Positions 16,137-26,745 of a DNA stretch of 48,328 nt are shown piece after piece. This DNA is from an uncultured Bacteroidales bacterium. Lineage in GTDB: Bacteria > Bacteroidota > Bacteroidia > Bacteroidales > Bacteroidaceae. Both the position numbers and the translations under genes were made by a program. Location of the stretch: assembly GCA_902763865.1 (NCBI GenBank), contig CACWTR010000044.1:1-48328 (forward strand). The letters are read 5' to 3'. The stretch's first letter is position 1. The number at the start of each line of letters is the position of its first letter. Under the pieces are notes generated by a model that saw only the letters and a program-made list of their open reading frames with translations, was not told where the DNA came from and ran no database searches.

Positions 16137-16412
16137 ATGATCAGACTGAATTGTTTCTTCCAGGCAAAGAGGGGCAAGTACAACGAAGCCCTCGAAGCCG
16201 CCATCCTGCTCACCGCCAAGACGCAAAAGCACGAAGGCATGGTTTCCTACGACGTTTTCGAAAGCGCCACGCGCAAGGACATCTTCATGTTCTGCGAGAC
16301 GTGGGAGAGCGAAGAAGCCCTCGCACGCCACTCAGAGACACCCGAGTTCAAGGAATGCGTCGGCATCATCCAGAGCTGCGGCGAAATGAAGATAGAGAAA
16401 CTGGAGCTGTAG
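16137..16412 (+). CDS. Antibiotic-biosynthesis-monooxygenase (YgiN-type) family protein
   Basis: The 91-residue protein has the ferredoxin-like ABM fold pattern: strand LNCFFQAKRGKYNEALEAA, then KTQKHEGMVSYDVFES, then the signature FMFCETWESEEALARHSETPEF. Family members act as small quinol or heme-degrading monooxygenases, or have unknown substrates. The specific reaction cannot be told here. It lies 44 bp after lpxB and ends 19 bp from the convergent porZ stop. Confidence 0.8.
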   Translation: MIRLNCFFQAKRGKYNEALEAAILLTAKTQKHEGMVSYDVFESATRKDIFMFCETWESEEALARHSETPEFKECVGIIQSCGEMKIEKLEL

Positions 16413-16431
16413 CCACCAGCTGCAACTCCGG

Positions 16432-18777
16432 CTATCTGACAACGACAATGCGTGTGACGATGGCTTTGCCTCCGTCGGGAGTGTTGGCTACGACGTGGTA
16501 CATGCCGCTCGCCACGCGTTTGCCGTTGTTGGCCAAGCCGTTCCACATGCACGTGCCGCCCACCGAAGTGCCGTTCCAGACAAGCTGACCGCCGGTGGAG
16601 AGAATCTTCACTTCTGTGTCTGCCACCAGTCCGCGGATGGCAACGGAACCGTTATAGTCGGGAGTGACGGGGTTGGGGAAGACTTCCACGTTGCTTTTGC
16701 TCAACTCCGCCTCGGGAGCCGTAGCTTCGGCCATGAAGCTGCAAAGGCCCTTGTCTGTGCCGAAGACGACCTCACCTGTTTCCAGGTGGACGGCAATGCT
16801 CTGCACGTTGTTGCTCAGCAGGGGGCTGTCCTCGGTCGTGAAGTGGTGTAGCATCTCCTGCCCGTCGGCGCTGATGAGGAAGACACCATTCGTCTGAGTG
16901 CCTATCCACTTGCGGTTGGCCGCATCGATGCTGATGCAGGCAATGGAGACATCGTTGAGCAAGTAGTCGGCCAGTCCGCTGCCGTCGTTGCGGTTAATCT
17001 TGATTTGCGTGAACTGGAAGTTGGAGTTGAATATCTCGGAGACATCCTCGATGACAAAGAGCCCTGCCGATGTGCCCACCCAGACCAGGCCGTCCATGTC
17101 TTCGCAGAGACAGAAGAACTGCTGGGGAGAGTAGGGCGTACCGTCCTGATTGGTGATGGTCTGGTGCAAGATGGTCTTGTCGTCCGTAGTGCGCTCCGTC
17201 CCCTTCGTGTCAAGGCAGAAGATGCCGCGCTTGTCGATGCGTCGGCTGCTTATCAGCTTGATGCCGCTGCTGTGGTGAAGAATGTAGTCTATCAGCGAGC
17301 AGGCTTCGAGCTGAGGATAGTACATGTTGACCCACTTGCCGTCCGGCTTGAGGTAGTGCAGCACCGTGTCTCTCATTGACGAAGCCATCCACAGGTTGCC
17401 GTCGATGTCATAGCTCAGGGCAGAGCACATAACATAATTATAGTACTGCGACAGGTCGGGCAGAAGACTGTGCAGGGATGAGTTGTCGTGGCCGTAGTGC
17501 TTGACGAACTTCCCGTTCTTGTACTCGAAGAGGCCGGCGCGATAAAGGCTGGCGAAGTGGCGGGTGTCGTCCGTCGGGTCTTGCACCAAGTCGGTCGTAT
17601 TGATAAGGTTGAGCCTGCGGTACTGGGCGGGGATTTCCATCTCAGTGAAGTTGGTCCACTTCCCGCCGCCGTCCGTCGAGCCCAGTCTGTCGTACATCAT
17701 CGACGTGGCAGGATTGCTGAAGCCCTCCACCGTGTTGATGCCTCCGGCCACGAGGAGACGGTCACCTACCCAGCTGACCCTGTAGCCGAGGTCGCGTCTT
17801 GGGCTGTCAGGCTGAATGACCTGACCCGTCGGCGAGAAGGTCGTGCCGTCAGTCTTGTAACCGCACAAACCATTCTCCTGCTCGCTCATCCAGTACGTGC
17901 CGCCTGCATAGGAGATGTCGGACCATTTGTTCTCGAAGGGAATGGTGGTGACGGCAGCCTTTAACGCCGCTGCATCCTGACCGCTTACGTCCGACGTGAA
18001 GCAGACCGCAGTCTTGTTACCCCAAATCAACTGGTTCCCCAAGTCCTTGACGAAGGTATATGTACCGGTGTAGAACGTCTTGGCAGAATGCGCTTTCGAG
18101 GGATCGGATGCAGAGAAGGAGTTTCCTGTCATCAGTATAATCTTGTCCTGGAAACAGGAAAGGTCCTTGACGTCTCCCGCGTCATGAAATACCTTCCAGT
18201 TCTCTTCCTGATGCATGTTGTCCGACTTCGGGCATCGCAGCACTCCTTCCGAGGTGCCGAGGAAGATGGCATCGTCCGAAGCGGCTATACAGGAGATGGT
18301 GAAGCTCAGCTTGTAGGTGTTGCGGAAGACTCCTTCCTTCATGTCAAGCTCCGTAAAGCCGAATCCCGTGGTGAGGTAGGCTGTCGAGCCGTTGACATAG
18401 ACATCGGAGACTTCCTTGTTCAGGATGCGTTTGTCCTTCAGGGCAGAAAGGTTCTGGACGTTGTCGTTGGCATCGAGCAGGTCGATGTTGCTGTTGGAAT
18501 AGACGATGAGGAGTTTGCCGGCTTCCTTGCTGTATGCGATATGCGAAATGCTTGCATCGCTCAGCACTCCCATGTGGTCGTATGTGCGTACCTCGCCGTC
18601 TTCCGTGTCGTAGGAGAGCAGGTTGCCGTTCATCAGCGAATAGACAATGCTGCCGCCGGTTGCGCTCTTCGTGGCGATTTGGTAGCTAAGATACAGCTTC
18701 CAGGTGCCTATCTGTTCGGCAGCGGCAGACAGGCAAAGCATGCTCAGGAGCAGTATCAGGGATCTTCTGTAGTTCAT
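16432..18777 (-). CDS. porZ: Type IX secretion system component PorZ
   Basis: The 781-residue protein has a signal peptide (about 1-21), then two beta-propeller-like regions. Residues about 25-310 include GTWKLYLSYQ and GVLSDASISHIAYS; residues about 330-690 contain two-component-regulator-type blades such as DGLVWVGTSAGLFVIED and NRKWIGTQTNGVFLIS. The C-terminal domain (about 700-781, VEVFPNPVTPDYNGSVAIRG to GMYHVVANTPDGGKAIVTRIVVVR) is a type A T9SS sorting signal. Size, order and CTD match P. gingivalis PorZ, which sits in the surface attachment complex and presents A-LPS to the sortase PorU. The gene lies downstream of rdgB, as often in Bacteroidales. Confidence 0.85.
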   Translation of the reverse strand: MNYRRSLILLLSMLCLSAAAEQIGTWKLYLSYQIATKSATGGSIVYSLMNGNLLSYDTEDGEVRTYDHMGVLSDASISHIAYSKEAGKLLIVYSNSNIDLLDANDNVQNLSALKDKRILNKEVSDVYVNGSTAYLTTGFGFTELDMKEGVFRNTYKLSFTISCIAASDDAIFLGTSEGVLRCPKSDNMHQEENWKVFHDAGDVKDLSCFQDKIILMTGNSFSASDPSKAHSAKTFYTGTYTFVKDLGNQLIWGNKTAVCFTSDVSGQDAAALKAAVTTIPFENKWSDISYAGGTYWMSEQENGLCGYKTDGTTFSPTGQVIQPDSPRRDLGYRVSWVGDRLLVAGGINTVEGFSNPATSMMYDRLGSTDGGGKWTNFTEMEIPAQYRRLNLINTTDLVQDPTDDTRHFASLYRAGLFEYKNGKFVKHYGHDNSSLHSLLPDLSQYYNYVMCSALSYDIDGNLWMASSMRDTVLHYLKPDGKWVNMYYPQLEACSLIDYILHHSSGIKLISSRRIDKRGIFCLDTKGTERTTDDKTILHQTITNQDGTPYSPQQFFCLCEDMDGLVWVGTSAGLFVIEDVSEIFNSNFQFTQIKINRNDGSGLADYLLNDVSIACISIDAANRKWIGTQTNGVFLISADGQEMLHHFTTEDSPLLSNNVQSIAVHLETGEVVFGTDKGLCSFMAEATAPEAELSKSNVEVFPNPVTPDYNGSVAIRGLVADTEVKILSTGGQLVWNGTSVGGTCMWNGLANNGKRVASGMYHVVANTPDGGKAIVTRIVVVR

Positions 18778-18811
18778 AGTTCACGGTTCATGGTTGACGG
18801 TTTATGATGCT

Positions 18812-19417
18812 TCACTTTTCTCTCAACAGGTATTCGGCCAGCTTCTTCGTGGCTCGTCCGCGGTGGCTGATGGCGTTCTTTGCTTCGGCACTCATCTGTG
18901 CAAAGGCCAGTCCGTCGGCTTCGAGTGGAGCGAAGACAGGGTCGTAGCCGAAGCCTTCCTTGCCGGCACGTTGCAGGAGAATAGTGCCTTCCACGATGCC
19001 CTCGAAGAGATGTTCCTTGCTTCCCTGGACGAGGGCGATGACTGTGCGAAAGCGGGCTGCACGCGTGGCGGCTCCTTCGAGTTTGTCGAGCAGGCAGCGG
19101 ATGTTGGCATCGGCGTCGTGACTTTCGCCATAGCCGTTCATGGCTCCGAAGCGTGCCGTAAAGACACCCGGCGCACCGCCCAGCGCTTCCACTTCCAGGC
19201 CGGTGTCGTCGGCAAAGCAATCTACGCCGTAGTGCTCGTGGACGTAGCGTGCCTTCTGCAGCGCATTGCCTTCGAGCGTGTCGGCTGTCTCGGGGATGTC
19301 CTCTGTGCAACCGATGTCGTTCAGGCCTTTCACGGAGAAGTCACAGCCCAGTATCTGCCGGACTTCCTCCAGCTTGTGGGCATTGTTCGTAGCCATGACA
19401 AGTTCTCGTTCCATCAT
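18812..19417 (-). CDS. rdgB: Non-canonical purine NTP pyrophosphatase RdgB/HAM1
   Basis: The 201-residue enzyme removes ITP, dITP and XTP from nucleotide pools by hydrolysis to the monophosphate. Family motifs are all visible: MATNNAHKLEEVRQIL (8-23), CFADDTGLEVEALGG with the metal-binding Asp pair, FGYDPVFAPLEADGL, and AISHRGRAT near the end. The start could be M1, M2 or M8; I keep the longest. It lies between yitT (25 bp away) and porZ in the leuS-porZ run, and the gap to porZ holds TTCATAGTTCA-type words. Confidence 0.95.
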   Translation of the reverse strand: MMERELVMATNNAHKLEEVRQILGCDFSVKGLNDIGCTEDIPETADTLEGNALQKARYVHEHYGVDCFADDTGLEVEALGGAPGVFTARFGAMNGYGESHDADANIRCLLDKLEGAATRAARFRTVIALVQGSKEHLFEGIVEGTILLQRAGKEGFGYDPVFAPLEADGLAFAQMSAEAKNAISHRGRATKKLAEYLLREK

Positions 19418-19442
19418 TTAGCCTTTTTACTTTTTAATCTTT

Positions 19443-20351
19443 TCACCTTTTAATCGTGTCGAATCCTTCTCCGAAGACGCCTTCCACGTTGCTCATGGAG
19501 ACGAAGGCTTTGGGGTCGATTCGTTTTATGAGTTGGAAGATGCTGCGGCTCTCGTATCTCTTGGCCAGGATGAGGAGCACCTGCCGCTTCTCTTTGCTGT
19601 AGAATCCTTCGCCGGCAAGGACGGTCACGCCGCGCTCGAGCCTTGTGTTCACCTCCTGTGCTATTTCCTCATAGTGCTCGCTGATGATGATGAACTGCAC
19701 GCTTTGCCTGGCGGAGTTGATGACGTAGTCGAGGAAGTTGGTGCTGATGAACATTGCCAGGTAGCCTACGACCATAGTCTCTATGTTGTGGGAGATGACG
19801 TAGCTGGAGCCGATGATGATGATGTCGAGCATGAGGAGCAGGCGTCCGAGCGAGATGTTCCAGTACTTGTTGATGGCGCTGGCAATGATGTCCGTGCCTC
19901 CTGTGCTGCCTCCGGCCAGGAAGATGGTGGCCAGTCCGAGTCCTTCGAGGAAGGCACCGATGACGCAGGCCATGAACTTCTGTTCGCCCAGGATGTGCAT
20001 GAGGGCTTGTGTGCCGTCGGCAGCCGTTTCCGTCAGTTGAGCCTGCATCAGGTCGATGCCGACGGAGATGAGCAGTGTGACGATGATGGTGCGCACCAGG
20101 TAGCGCCAGCCCAGGATGCGCATTGCCATGAGCAGCAGGGCAACATTGATGAGGAGATAGGTGCTTCCGGCGGGGAAGCCCGACATGTAGTATATCACGG
20201 TTGAGATGCCGGACACGCCTCCGCTGACAATTTTGTAGGGCAGCAGGAAGGTGGTGTAGCCCACCGTGTAGATGACGGTGCCCAGGAGCATCTGGAGGTA
20301 GTCGCGCAGCAGTTGCCAAGGGGAAGGTCCTATGATGTCTTTGAGTCTCAT
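19443..20351 (-). CDS. YitT-family membrane protein (first of two)
   Basis: The 302-residue protein has five or six membrane helices of the YitT_membrane domain (about 15-215), for example TVGYTTFLLPYKIVSGGVSGISTVIYY and GLGLATIFLAGGSTGGTDIIAS. A cytoplasmic DUF2179 domain closes it (about 220-300, ITLERGVTVLAGEGFYSKE-type sequence ending GVFGEGFDTI). Transport substrate is unknown. It is followed upstream in the operon by a paralogue of the same length, 13 bp away. Confidence 0.9.
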   Translation of the reverse strand: MRLKDIIGPSPWQLLRDYLQMLLGTVIYTVGYTTFLLPYKIVSGGVSGISTVIYYMSGFPAGSTYLLINVALLLMAMRILGWRYLVRTIIVTLLISVGIDLMQAQLTETAADGTQALMHILGEQKFMACVIGAFLEGLGLATIFLAGGSTGGTDIIASAINKYWNISLGRLLLMLDIIIIGSSYVISHNIETMVVGYLAMFISTNFLDYVINSARQSVQFIIISEHYEEIAQEVNTRLERGVTVLAGEGFYSKEKRQVLLILAKRYESRSIFQLIKRIDPKAFVSMSNVEGVFGEGFDTIKR

Positions 20352-20364
20352 GTGTTCCCTGTTC

Positions 20365-21258
20365 CTACGGTTTTATGACGTTGAATCCGTTGCCATACAC
20401 GCCTTCTGCCCTGCTTTGCGAGACGAAGGCAGCGGGGTCTGTCTCTTGTATCATTCTCAGAATTTGGACGGCTTCCCGTTTATGAACGATGGTGATAAGG
20501 ACCTTGATGTCCTGGTGGCTGTAGTATCCTTCGCCGTTCATGGAGGTGACGCTGTGACAGGTCTCGGTTATGATGCGCTGGCAAATTTTGTCGGGTTTGT
20601 TGGTGAAGATGATGAACTGGATGTCCTGCCGTGCGCTGTTGATGAGCATGTCGAGGGCGTAGGTATAGACGACGAGTGTGACGTAGCCGAAGACGACCAT
20701 TCTGACGTCGTGGAAGATTGGCCAGCAGGATGCGATGACGAGGAAGTCGAGGAAGAGCAGGGCGCGTCCGAAGGAGATGTTGCGGTATTTGTTGACGAGT
20801 GCCGCGATGATGTCCCAGCCTCCGGTGCTGCCGCCAGTGAGGAAGACGATGCCGATGCCCAGGCCGTTCAGTATGGCTCCCAGCACGCAGGCCATGGAGT
20901 CTTGGCCCGGACCGAGGATTTGCACCAGGTTGCCGGCGTTGTCGGTCATCATCTGCTGTCCCAGCTCCAGGTAGGTGGAGAGAGCAAGGACGGCGTATGA
21001 CGTCTTCACGACGAACCTCCATCCCAGCTGCCAGAGGGCGAACACGAGCAGGATGCCGTTGGCGATGAGCGTGGCATAGCTGACGGGGAAGCCTGTGACG
21101 TAATAGACGATGGCGAACATGCCTGTCATGCCGCCCGTCGTGATGTGGTAGGGCAGCAGGAAGGCTGCCCAGCCCAGGGCGTAGGTGGCCAGTCCGATGT
21201 TGATGGCAAGGAAGTCGCGCACGAACTCCCATATCCTGTGGATACTGAGTTTTGGCAT
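20365..21258 (-). CDS. YitT-family membrane protein (second of two)
   Basis: This 297-residue paralogue of the neighbouring gene has the same layout: membrane domain (ALGWAAFLLPYHITTGGMTGMFAIVYY, GIGIVFLTGGSTGGWDIIAA) and C-terminal DUF2179 (HSVTSMNGEGYYSHQDIKVL...GVYGNGFNVI). The ATG at 21258 follows the leuS stop by two bases and opens with MPKLSIHRIWEF. The frame extends further upstream into leuS but without family similarity. The pair arose by tandem duplication, and the two may form a hetero-oligomer or have different substrates. Confidence 0.9.
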   Translation of the reverse strand: MPKLSIHRIWEFVRDFLAINIGLATYALGWAAFLLPYHITTGGMTGMFAIVYYVTGFPVSYATLIANGILLVFALWQLGWRFVVKTSYAVLALSTYLELGQQMMTDNAGNLVQILGPGQDSMACVLGAILNGLGIGIVFLTGGSTGGWDIIAALVNKYRNISFGRALLFLDFLVIASCWPIFHDVRMVVFGYVTLVVYTYALDMLINSARQDIQFIIFTNKPDKICQRIITETCHSVTSMNGEGYYSHQDIKVLITIVHKREAVQILRMIQETDPAAFVSQSRAEGVYGNGFNVIKP

Positions 21259-21260
21259 GG

Positions 21261-24086
21261 TTATGCTTGGGGCTTGACGACGATGTTGACGATGCGGCCC
21301 GGTATGGCAATGGTCTTGACGATCTGCATTCCTTCGAGGTATTTTGCTGCCTCGGGTGCTGAGGTGGCGAGGCTGACCATCTGCTCGGGTGTGGCATCGG
21401 CGGGGAAGAGCATGTCGAAGCGTACCTTGCCGTTGAACTGTACGCCGAGCTTGATGCTGGTCTCCACGAGGTACTTCTCGTCGAACTGCGGCCACTTGGC
21501 ATCGCAGACGGAGCCTGTGTTGCCGAGTGCTTCCCAGAGCTCTTCGGCGATGTGGGGAGCGAAGGGTGCGATGAGCACGGGCAGTTCGCCGAGGACGGTG
21601 CGGCTGGTGCACTTCTGCTGTGTCAGCTCGTTGACGGCCACCATGAAGGCCGAGATGCTGGTGTTGTAGGAGAAGCTCTCGATGTCAGCCGTCACCTTCT
21701 TGATGAGCTTGTGCAGGGTCTTGAGGCTCTCGGGGGACGGCTCGTTGTCCGTTGCGGCCAGGTTGCCGTCCTTGTCCCAGAAGAGTGCCCACAGCTTCTT
21801 GAGGAAGCGGAAGCATCCGTCGATGCCGTTGGTGTCCCAGGGCTTTGACTGTTCTACGGGGCCGAGGAACATTTCGTAGAGTCGCAGTGTGTCGGCTCCG
21901 TAGTTCTCGACAATCATGTCGGGGTTGACGACGTTGTACATCGACTTCGACATCTTCTCGATGGCCCATCCGCAGACGTACTTGCCGTCCTCGAGGATGA
22001 AGTCGGCTGTGGCGTACTCGGGGCTCCATGCCTTGAATGCTTCGAGGTCGAGGATGTCGTTCTTGACGATGTTCACATCCACGTGGATGGGTGTGACGTC
22101 GTACTGGTCCTTCAGTCCGAGGGAGACGAAGGTGTTGGTTTCCTTGATGCGATAGACGAAGTTGGAGCGTCCCTGTATCATGCCTTGGTTGACAAGTTTC
22201 TTGAAGGGCTCGTCGGTCTTGCTCACGCCGAGGTCGAAGAGGAACTTGTTCCAGAAGCGCGAGTAGATGAGGTGGCCTGTGGCGTGCTCTGAGCCTCCGA
22301 CGTAGAGATCGACGTTCTGCCAGTAGGCGGCTGCCTCGGGGCTGACCAGTGCCTCATTGTTGTGCGGGTCCATGTAGCGGAGGTAGTAGGCGCTGGAGCC
22401 TGCAAAGCCCGGCATGGTGTAGAGCTCGATGGGGAAGACGGTCTTGTTGTCGATTGCTGAACAATCGACCACGCGGCGGTTCTGTTCGTCCCATGCCCAT
22501 ACCTTGGCGTTGCCCAGTGGCGGCTCGCCTGTCTCGGTGGGCAGGAACTTTTCTACCTGCGGCAGCTCGATGGGCAGGCACTGCTCGGGTATCATGGTTG
22601 GGATGCCATGCTTGTAATAGACGGGGAAGGGCTCGCCCCAGTAGCGTTGGCGCGAGAAGATGGCATCGCGCAGTCGGTAGTTCACCTTGATGTGTCCCAG
22701 GCCGTGTGCCTGGACGAAGCGCTTCGTCTCGGCGATGGCCTGCTTGATGGTGAGTCCGTTCAGGCAGAGGCGCTCGCCGTCGTACTCCACACTCTTGTCG
22801 GGGCTGACGGGCGAGTTCATGACGATGCCTTCCTTGGCGTCGTAGCTTTCCTCCGAGACGTCGGCTCCCTCCACCAGGGGGATGATGGGCAGTCCGAAGT
22901 GACGGGCGAAGGCGTAGTCGCGGCTGTCGTGGGCGGGGACGGCCATGATGGCTCCCGTGCCGTAGCCGGCCAGGACGTATTCGGCGATGTAGATGGGGCA
23001 GTGGTCGCCCGTGATGGGGTTGATGCCGTAGGCGCCGCTGAAGACGCCTGTGACGGTGTGGTCTATCATGCGTTCCCTCTCGGTGCGGCTCTTGACGTAC
23101 TTGATGTACTCATCGACGGCTTGGCGCTGCTCGGGTGTTGTCACCTTATCGACCAGTTCGCTTTCGGGAGCCAGGACGAAGAAGGTGACGCCGAACATCG
23201 TGTCGGCCCTGGTGGTGAAGATGGTGAAAGCCCCTTCCGGCTCCCCCGAGGGGGAGAGTGTATAGGGAATCTCGACTTCCGTTCCTTCGCTGCGGCCTAT
23301 CCAGTTGCGTTGTGTCTCCTTGATGCTTTCGCTCCAGTCAATGGTGTCAAGCCCGTCGAGCAGTCGCTGGCTGTAGGCGCTGACGCGCAGGCACCACTGC
23401 CGCATCTTCTTCTGCTCCACGGGGTAGCCGCCGCGCACGCTGACGCCTTCCACCACCTCGTCGTTGGCAAGCACCGTGCCGAGGCCGGGGCACCAGTTCA
23501 CCATTGTCTCGCCGAGGAAGGCCAGGCGGTGCTGCATGAGCAGGTCGCTCTGTTCCTGTTCGCTGTCCGGCCACTTGCCTTCCTGCTTGAATTTGTCGAT
23601 GAACTTCTCGATGGGCTGTGCCTTCTGAAGCTCTTCGTCGAAGTAGGAGTTAAACATCTTCTGGAAGGCCCACTGCGTCCACTTGTAGTAGTCGGGCGAG
23701 CAGGTGCGCACCTCGCGGTCCCAGTCGAAGCAGAAACCTATCTTGTCCAGCTGCTGGCGGTAGCGGTCGATGTTGGCGAAGGTGGTCTTCTCGGGGTGCT
23801 GTCCCGTCTTGATGGCATACTGCTCGGCGGGCAGTCCGTAGGCATCGTAGCCCATCGGGTTGAGCACGTTGAAGCCTTGCAGCCGCTTGTAGCGGGCATA
23901 GATGTCGCTGGCGATGTAGCCCAGGGGATGCCCCACGTGCAGTCCTGCGCCGCTGGGGTAGGGGAACATGTTCAGGACGTAGTATTTCCTGCGGCTCCAG
24001 TCCTCCGTCACTTTGTATGTCTGCCGCTCTGTCCAGAGGCGGTGCCACTTCTTCTCAATCTCACGAAAGTTATATTCCTTTGCCAT
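21261..24086 (-). CDS. leuS: Leucyl-tRNA synthetase
   Basis: The 941-residue class I enzyme charges tRNA-Leu. The HIGH motif is HVGH at 50-53 ([15 protein letters not shown]) and KMSKS is at 710-714. The CP1 editing domain is present (about 220-430, with [16 protein letters not shown] and [13 protein letters not shown]). The ATG at 24086 gives the conserved [14 protein letters not shown] opening. Within CP1, near residue 280, the residues SPSGEPEG are encoded by a perfect GC palindrome (CTCCCCC-GA-GGGGGAG at 23241-23256), an apparent in-frame repeat insertion. leuS heads the minus-strand operon leuS-yitT-yitT-rdgB-porZ, from a -7 box at 24120-24127. Confidence 0.96.
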   Translation of the reverse strand: MAKEYNFREIEKKWHRLWTERQTYKVTEDWSRRKYYVLNMFPYPSGAGLHVGHPLGYIASDIYARYKRLQGFNVLNPMGYDAYGLPAEQYAIKTGQHPEKTTFANIDRYRQQLDKIGFCFDWDREVRTCSPDYYKWTQWAFQKMFNSYFDEELQKAQPIEKFIDKFKQEGKWPDSEQEQSDLLMQHRLAFLGETMVNWCPGLGTVLANDEVVEGVSVRGGYPVEQKKMRQWCLRVSAYSQRLLDGLDTIDWSESIKETQRNWIGRSEGTEVEIPYTLSPSGEPEGAFTIFTTRADTMFGVTFFVLAPESELVDKVTTPEQRQAVDEYIKYVKSRTERERMIDHTVTGVFSGAYGINPITGDHCPIYIAEYVLAGYGTGAIMAVPAHDSRDYAFARHFGLPIIPLVEGADVSEESYDAKEGIVMNSPVSPDKSVEYDGERLCLNGLTIKQAIAETKRFVQAHGLGHIKVNYRLRDAIFSRQRYWGEPFPVYYKHGIPTMIPEQCLPIELPQVEKFLPTETGEPPLGNAKVWAWDEQNRRVVDCSAIDNKTVFPIELYTMPGFAGSSAYYLRYMDPHNNEALVSPEAAAYWQNVDLYVGGSEHATGHLIYSRFWNKFLFDLGVSKTDEPFKKLVNQGMIQGRSNFVYRIKETNTFVSLGLKDQYDVTPIHVDVNIVKNDILDLEAFKAWSPEYATADFILEDGKYVCGWAIEKMSKSMYNVVNPDMIVENYGADTLRLYEMFLGPVEQSKPWDTNGIDGCFRFLKKLWALFWDKDGNLAATDNEPSPESLKTLHKLIKKVTADIESFSYNTSISAFMVAVNELTQQKCTSRTVLGELPVLIAPFAPHIAEELWEALGNTGSVCDAKWPQFDEKYLVETSIKLGVQFNGKVRFDMLFPADATPEQMVSLATSAPEAAKYLEGMQIVKTIAIPGRIVNIVVKPQA
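23241..23256. repeat. In-frame GC palindrome in leuS
   Basis: CTCCCCC-GA-GGGGGAG, flanked by CCTTCCGG, is read as part of SPSGEPEG. It resembles the palindromes at 1-20, 66-82 and 36315-36333. Confidence 0.7.
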
Positions 24087-24119
24087 ATATAAGTAATGTG
24101 TTTGCGCGTTAATGCGGTG

Positions 24120-24127
24120 CAAAGGTA
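24120..24127 (-). promoter_or_regulatory. -7 box of the leuS operon
   Basis: TACCTTTG on the minus strand, 33 bp before the leuS start. Confidence 0.65.
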
Positions 24128-24321
24128 CAAAAAAGAATTCAGAATGAAGAACAACGGGGCGAGAATTACGTCATCGGGGGGCGAATTTGTCTCTTTTGCG
24201 ACTCCAGGCGGGGCAAGAAACGCAAAGAAACAGCTGCCGGAGAGGAAAACATCCCTGAAAGGGAGGGTCCGGCAAACCAAACACGGCGATGCGGGTCCGG
24301 AACCCTCCCGGGGTGCGGGAG
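24128..24321. other. Gene-free stretch, nothing recognised
   Basis: I see no convincing gene, RNA or repeat in these 194 bp between the leuS promoter and the 139-bp element. Confidence 0.5.
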
Positions 24322-24460
24322 AAAACCTTGGGCAACGTGACGAAAAACTATTTTCATGACGTGAAAATTAATTTTCACGGTTTGAAAATATATTTTCACG
24401 TCATGAAAATTAATTTTCAAAGCTTGAAAATAACTTTTGATTACGTTGGCTGGCGGTTTT
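24322..24460 (-). repeat. 139-bp palindromic element, copy A
   Basis: Outer ends are AAAACC and GGTTTT, and the next arms are CAACGT and ACGTTG. Between them are four 17-bp units TTTTCA-N5-TGAAAA starting at 24351, 24372, 24393 and 24414, exactly 21 bp apart with spacers TTAA, TATA and TTAA. It lies between the divergent promoters of leuS and the DUF3667 gene and is inverted relative to copy B at 35024. Confidence 0.9.
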
Positions 24461-24518
24461 GTTTGCGCTGCTAAACATTATTTTTCCTGTTCCGGCTTGC
24501 TATGTCGGGCAAAATGCG

Positions 24519-24526
24519 TACTTTTG
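24519..24526 (+). promoter_or_regulatory. -7 box of the DUF3667 gene
   Basis: TACTTTTG, 28 bp before the ATG at 24555. This position excludes the in-frame upstream codons from 24459 as the start. Confidence 0.65.
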
Positions 24527-24554
24527 CAGCTGGAAATTCAGAAGAAGAAAGGCA

Positions 24555-25433
24555 ATGAAGAGAATGGCAGAGAAATGGAGGGCGTTCAGGAGATGGCAGC
24601 AGATGCCGCACACCGTGGCCCCGATGTCGGAGCAATGGCACAAGTGCTGCACCTGCGCAACGGAGTTCCAGGGGAACTACTGTCCGCGGTGCGGGCAGTC
24701 GGCCAGCATAGGCCGCTATTCCTTCTGGAAGGCATTCCTGCTGTTCCTCGACGTGTGGGGGCTGGGCAACAGAGGCATGTTCCGTACCCTGCGCGACCTC
24801 ATCCTGCGCCCGGGCTACATGATTCGCGACTACCTGTCCGGCATGCAGTCGGCCTACTTCCCGCCCTTCAAAATGTTCTTCCTGATGACTGCCCTGTCCC
24901 TGATTGTGCAGGGCGGTGTGAATGTGCAGGGCATCAACTATTTTGAGAAATCACGTCAGGAAATAGGCAAGACCAATGACGGCTACCGGGCCCAAAAGGA
25001 CGAGTCGGAGGAAGAGAAACGGGTGGGGCGGGCTGTGTACAGCAGCTTTGACAGAATGGCCGACAAGATGGCGGACTACCAGCAGAACTATCCCAACCTG
25101 TTTTCGCTGGTTCTGCTTCTGCTCTCGTCGGGATACCTCTATTTCTTCTTCCGCAAGAGTCCCCACATCCCCGACCTTCGCTTCTCCGAGTTCATCGTGG
25201 CGTTGGTTTATGTCACCAACATTGTGTCGCTCTTCAGCATTGTCTGCGATGTCCTGTGCATCGGTTGGGGCTGGCAGGTTCCGCTGATGGGCATGATGTG
25301 GATTGTCCCGATGTGTCAGTTGTCGGGATTCAGCTGGTGGAAGGTCAGCCTCATTCTCATGGTGGGAATCGTGCTGGCATTCATGTCCTTCTTCGCGATT
25401 GGGCTGGCCTTCGCCGTATGGATGCTGAAGTGA
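24555..25433 (+). CDS. DUF3667 membrane protein with N-terminal zinc ribbon
   Basis: The 292-residue protein starts with a basic segment and a zinc-ribbon-like CxxC...CxxC (CCTCATEFQGNYCPRCGQ, about 34-51). A conserved DUF3667 region follows (GRYSFWKAFLLFLDVWGLGNRG and RDLILRPGYMIRDYLSG), and then four or five membrane helices. A charged loop (about 160-195) separates the first helix from the rest. The function of the family is unknown. The gene stands alone behind its own promoter and ends 34 bp from the convergent esterase gene. Confidence 0.85.
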   Translation: MKRMAEKWRAFRRWQQMPHTVAPMSEQWHKCCTCATEFQGNYCPRCGQSASIGRYSFWKAFLLFLDVWGLGNRGMFRTLRDLILRPGYMIRDYLSGMQSAYFPPFKMFFLMTALSLIVQGGVNVQGINYFEKSRQEIGKTNDGYRAQKDESEEEKRVGRAVYSSFDRMADKMADYQQNYPNLFSLVLLLLSSGYLYFFFRKSPHIPDLRFSEFIVALVYVTNIVSLFSIVCDVLCIGWGWQVPLMGMMWIVPMCQLSGFSWWKVSLILMVGIVLAFMSFFAIGLAFAVWMLK

Positions 25434-25467
25434 CGGGACTCCTTCCGCAGGAGCGGGTGCCGGCGGC

Positions 25468-26619
<1,152 letters not shown>

Positions 26620-26658
26620 TTAGCTGTTTAATCGTGTACAATTAATCAATTCTCATGG

Positions 26659-26666
26659 CAAAAGTA
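26659..26666 (-). promoter_or_regulatory. -7 box of the esterase gene
   Basis: TACTTTTG on the minus strand, 45 bp before the start codon. For the divergent GH78 gene I see only an imperfect TTACTTTG at 26710-26717. Confidence 0.55.
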
Positions 26667-26745
26667 AGTATTTTTTTGGAATTCACTTTCATAATTGCAA
26701 AAAAAAGTGTTACTTTGTGGCAATTATTGGTAAAAGGAGAAGAAT

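Noticed and set aside
21259-21612. Extension of the second yitT gene into leuS
   Set aside because: The extra residues are an Arg/His-rich shadow of leuS. The ATG at 21258 opens with a normal YitT sequence.
24351-24430. Regular 21-bp array taken as a CRISPR
   Set aside because: The spacers are 4 bp (TTAA or TATA), the units are palindromes with variable centres, and no cas gene is present.
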